Source: Gonium pectorale (Eukaryota > Chlorophyta > Chlorophyceae > Chlamydomonadales > Volvocaceae). From it: DNA of 19,093 bases. The stretch's first letter is position 1; each line of letters begins with the position of its first letter. Below the pieces are notes generated by a model that saw only the letters and a list, made by a program, of their open reading frames with translations, had not been told where the DNA came from and made no database searches. Positions 18,750 through 19,093 of the stretch are shown here, piece by piece. The position numbers were made by a program, and so were the translations under genes. The stretch is taken from assembly GCA_001584585.1 (NCBI GenBank), contig LSYV01000025.1:1746791-1765883 (forward strand). Direction: 5' to 3'.

Positions 18750-19093
18750 GTGGGTGAGGGGCGTGCGTTCTCCGTGGGCGAAGGGGTAAAGACGGAGGGG
18801 GGGTGACCTGGGCACAGCGATGCGAAGGAAGACTGTACTGGGGTCGGGCAGGTCGGCAGCAGGTGTGTGTGTGGTGGGGGGGGGGACTTGCGGGGGGGGC
18901 GTGTATGTGATTGTGTTGTGTGGTTGAAGAACAGCGAGGGACAGAGGCTGACTAAGAATGCCCTCCGGCCCTGCTACACCCCCTCCCCCACCACCGCCGC
19001 CGCCGACCGCCCGTACCCGTCCGTCCCGCCGCCGACCGACCACCGACCTACCGTCGTACGTACGTTACGTACGTACGTACGTCGCGGTCCGCC
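18750..19093 (+). other. start of eIF3L intron 13, no further exon seen
   Basis: After the donor GTGGGT at 18750 no frame encodes the expected C-terminal end of eIF3L, so the remaining exon or exons lie outside. The stretch holds G-runs, a GT-rich tract (18863-18925) and a weak exon-end-like GCAGCAGGTG at 18856-18865. Confidence 0.6.
19055..19083. repeat. self-complementary (ACGT)n tetranucleotide repeat at the window edge
   Basis: CGTACGTACGTTACGTACG-type sequence has one interrupting base and is palindromic throughout, so each strand can fold on itself. It lies in intron 13 of the eIF3L gene. Confidence 0.9.

Noticed and set aside
18850..18866. Copy of the exon 13 end (GCAGCAGGTG) in intron 13
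   Set aside because: Only about ten bases match and the region is GT-rich; too weak to list with the stronger boundary copies.
1..19093. CRISPR array, insertion sequence or prophage
   Set aside because: No regularly spaced repeats, transposase motifs or terminal inverted repeats were seen; the genes are intron-rich and eukaryotic.

Overview
The window looks like nuclear DNA from a GC-rich green alga, probably of the chlorophycean (volvocalean) type. The coding parts are broken into many short exons by GT-AG introns of about 75-650 bp. Coding sequence is very rich in Gly, Ala, Arg and Pro, there are many short tandem repeats, and a TGTAA-type polyadenylation signal can be proposed downstream of one gene. 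The gene content (a p25-alpha/TPPP-type protein and an eIF3 subunit) is eukaryotic. I see no bacterial operon, CRISPR array, rRNA or convincing tRNA. All exon models were built by hand from reading frame, GT/AG sites and codon phase, with no transcript support.

Layout. (1) 181-2728, minus strand: a five-exon gene for a protein of about 412 residues with a TIR-like core (SHCW, then IWLDVFAI, then RIWCLWE); its 3' end is uncertain. (2) 2729-4847: about 2.1 kb with no credible gene. It should hold the promoter of gene 1 and the 3' UTR of gene 2. (3) 4848-11783, minus strand: a 20-exon gene for an 865-residue protein. It has an N-terminal acylation motif (MGLFSC), a disordered region, a four-helix domain resembling MLKL/plant MCA N-termini, an EF-hand pair with one canonical loop, and two p25-alpha domains, the second shortened. 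(4) 11784-12134: a 351 bp divergent intergenic region, presumably a shared promoter. (5) 12135-18749 and on past the right edge, plus strand: thirteen exons of eIF3 subunit L, lacking only the C-terminal end.

Functional relations. eIF3L is a housekeeping translation factor. The two minus-strand genes are in tandem. Both carry domain types that elsewhere are linked to signalling or cell death (TIR-like fold, MLKL-like bundle), but the p25-alpha domains of gene 2 point equally to microtubules or cilia. No functional link between the two genes can be shown from sequence.

The most unusual signal lies inside introns. In the eIF3L gene at least four introns hold a second, diverged copy of the sequence at an adjoining exon boundary. 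Three of these copies (introns 4, 7 and 9) lie exactly a multiple of three bases downstream (195, 126 and 153 nt) in an uninterrupted reading frame. The eIF3L gene also has a 5' splice site embedded in a (GGGGT)9 array and one apparent GC-AG intron.
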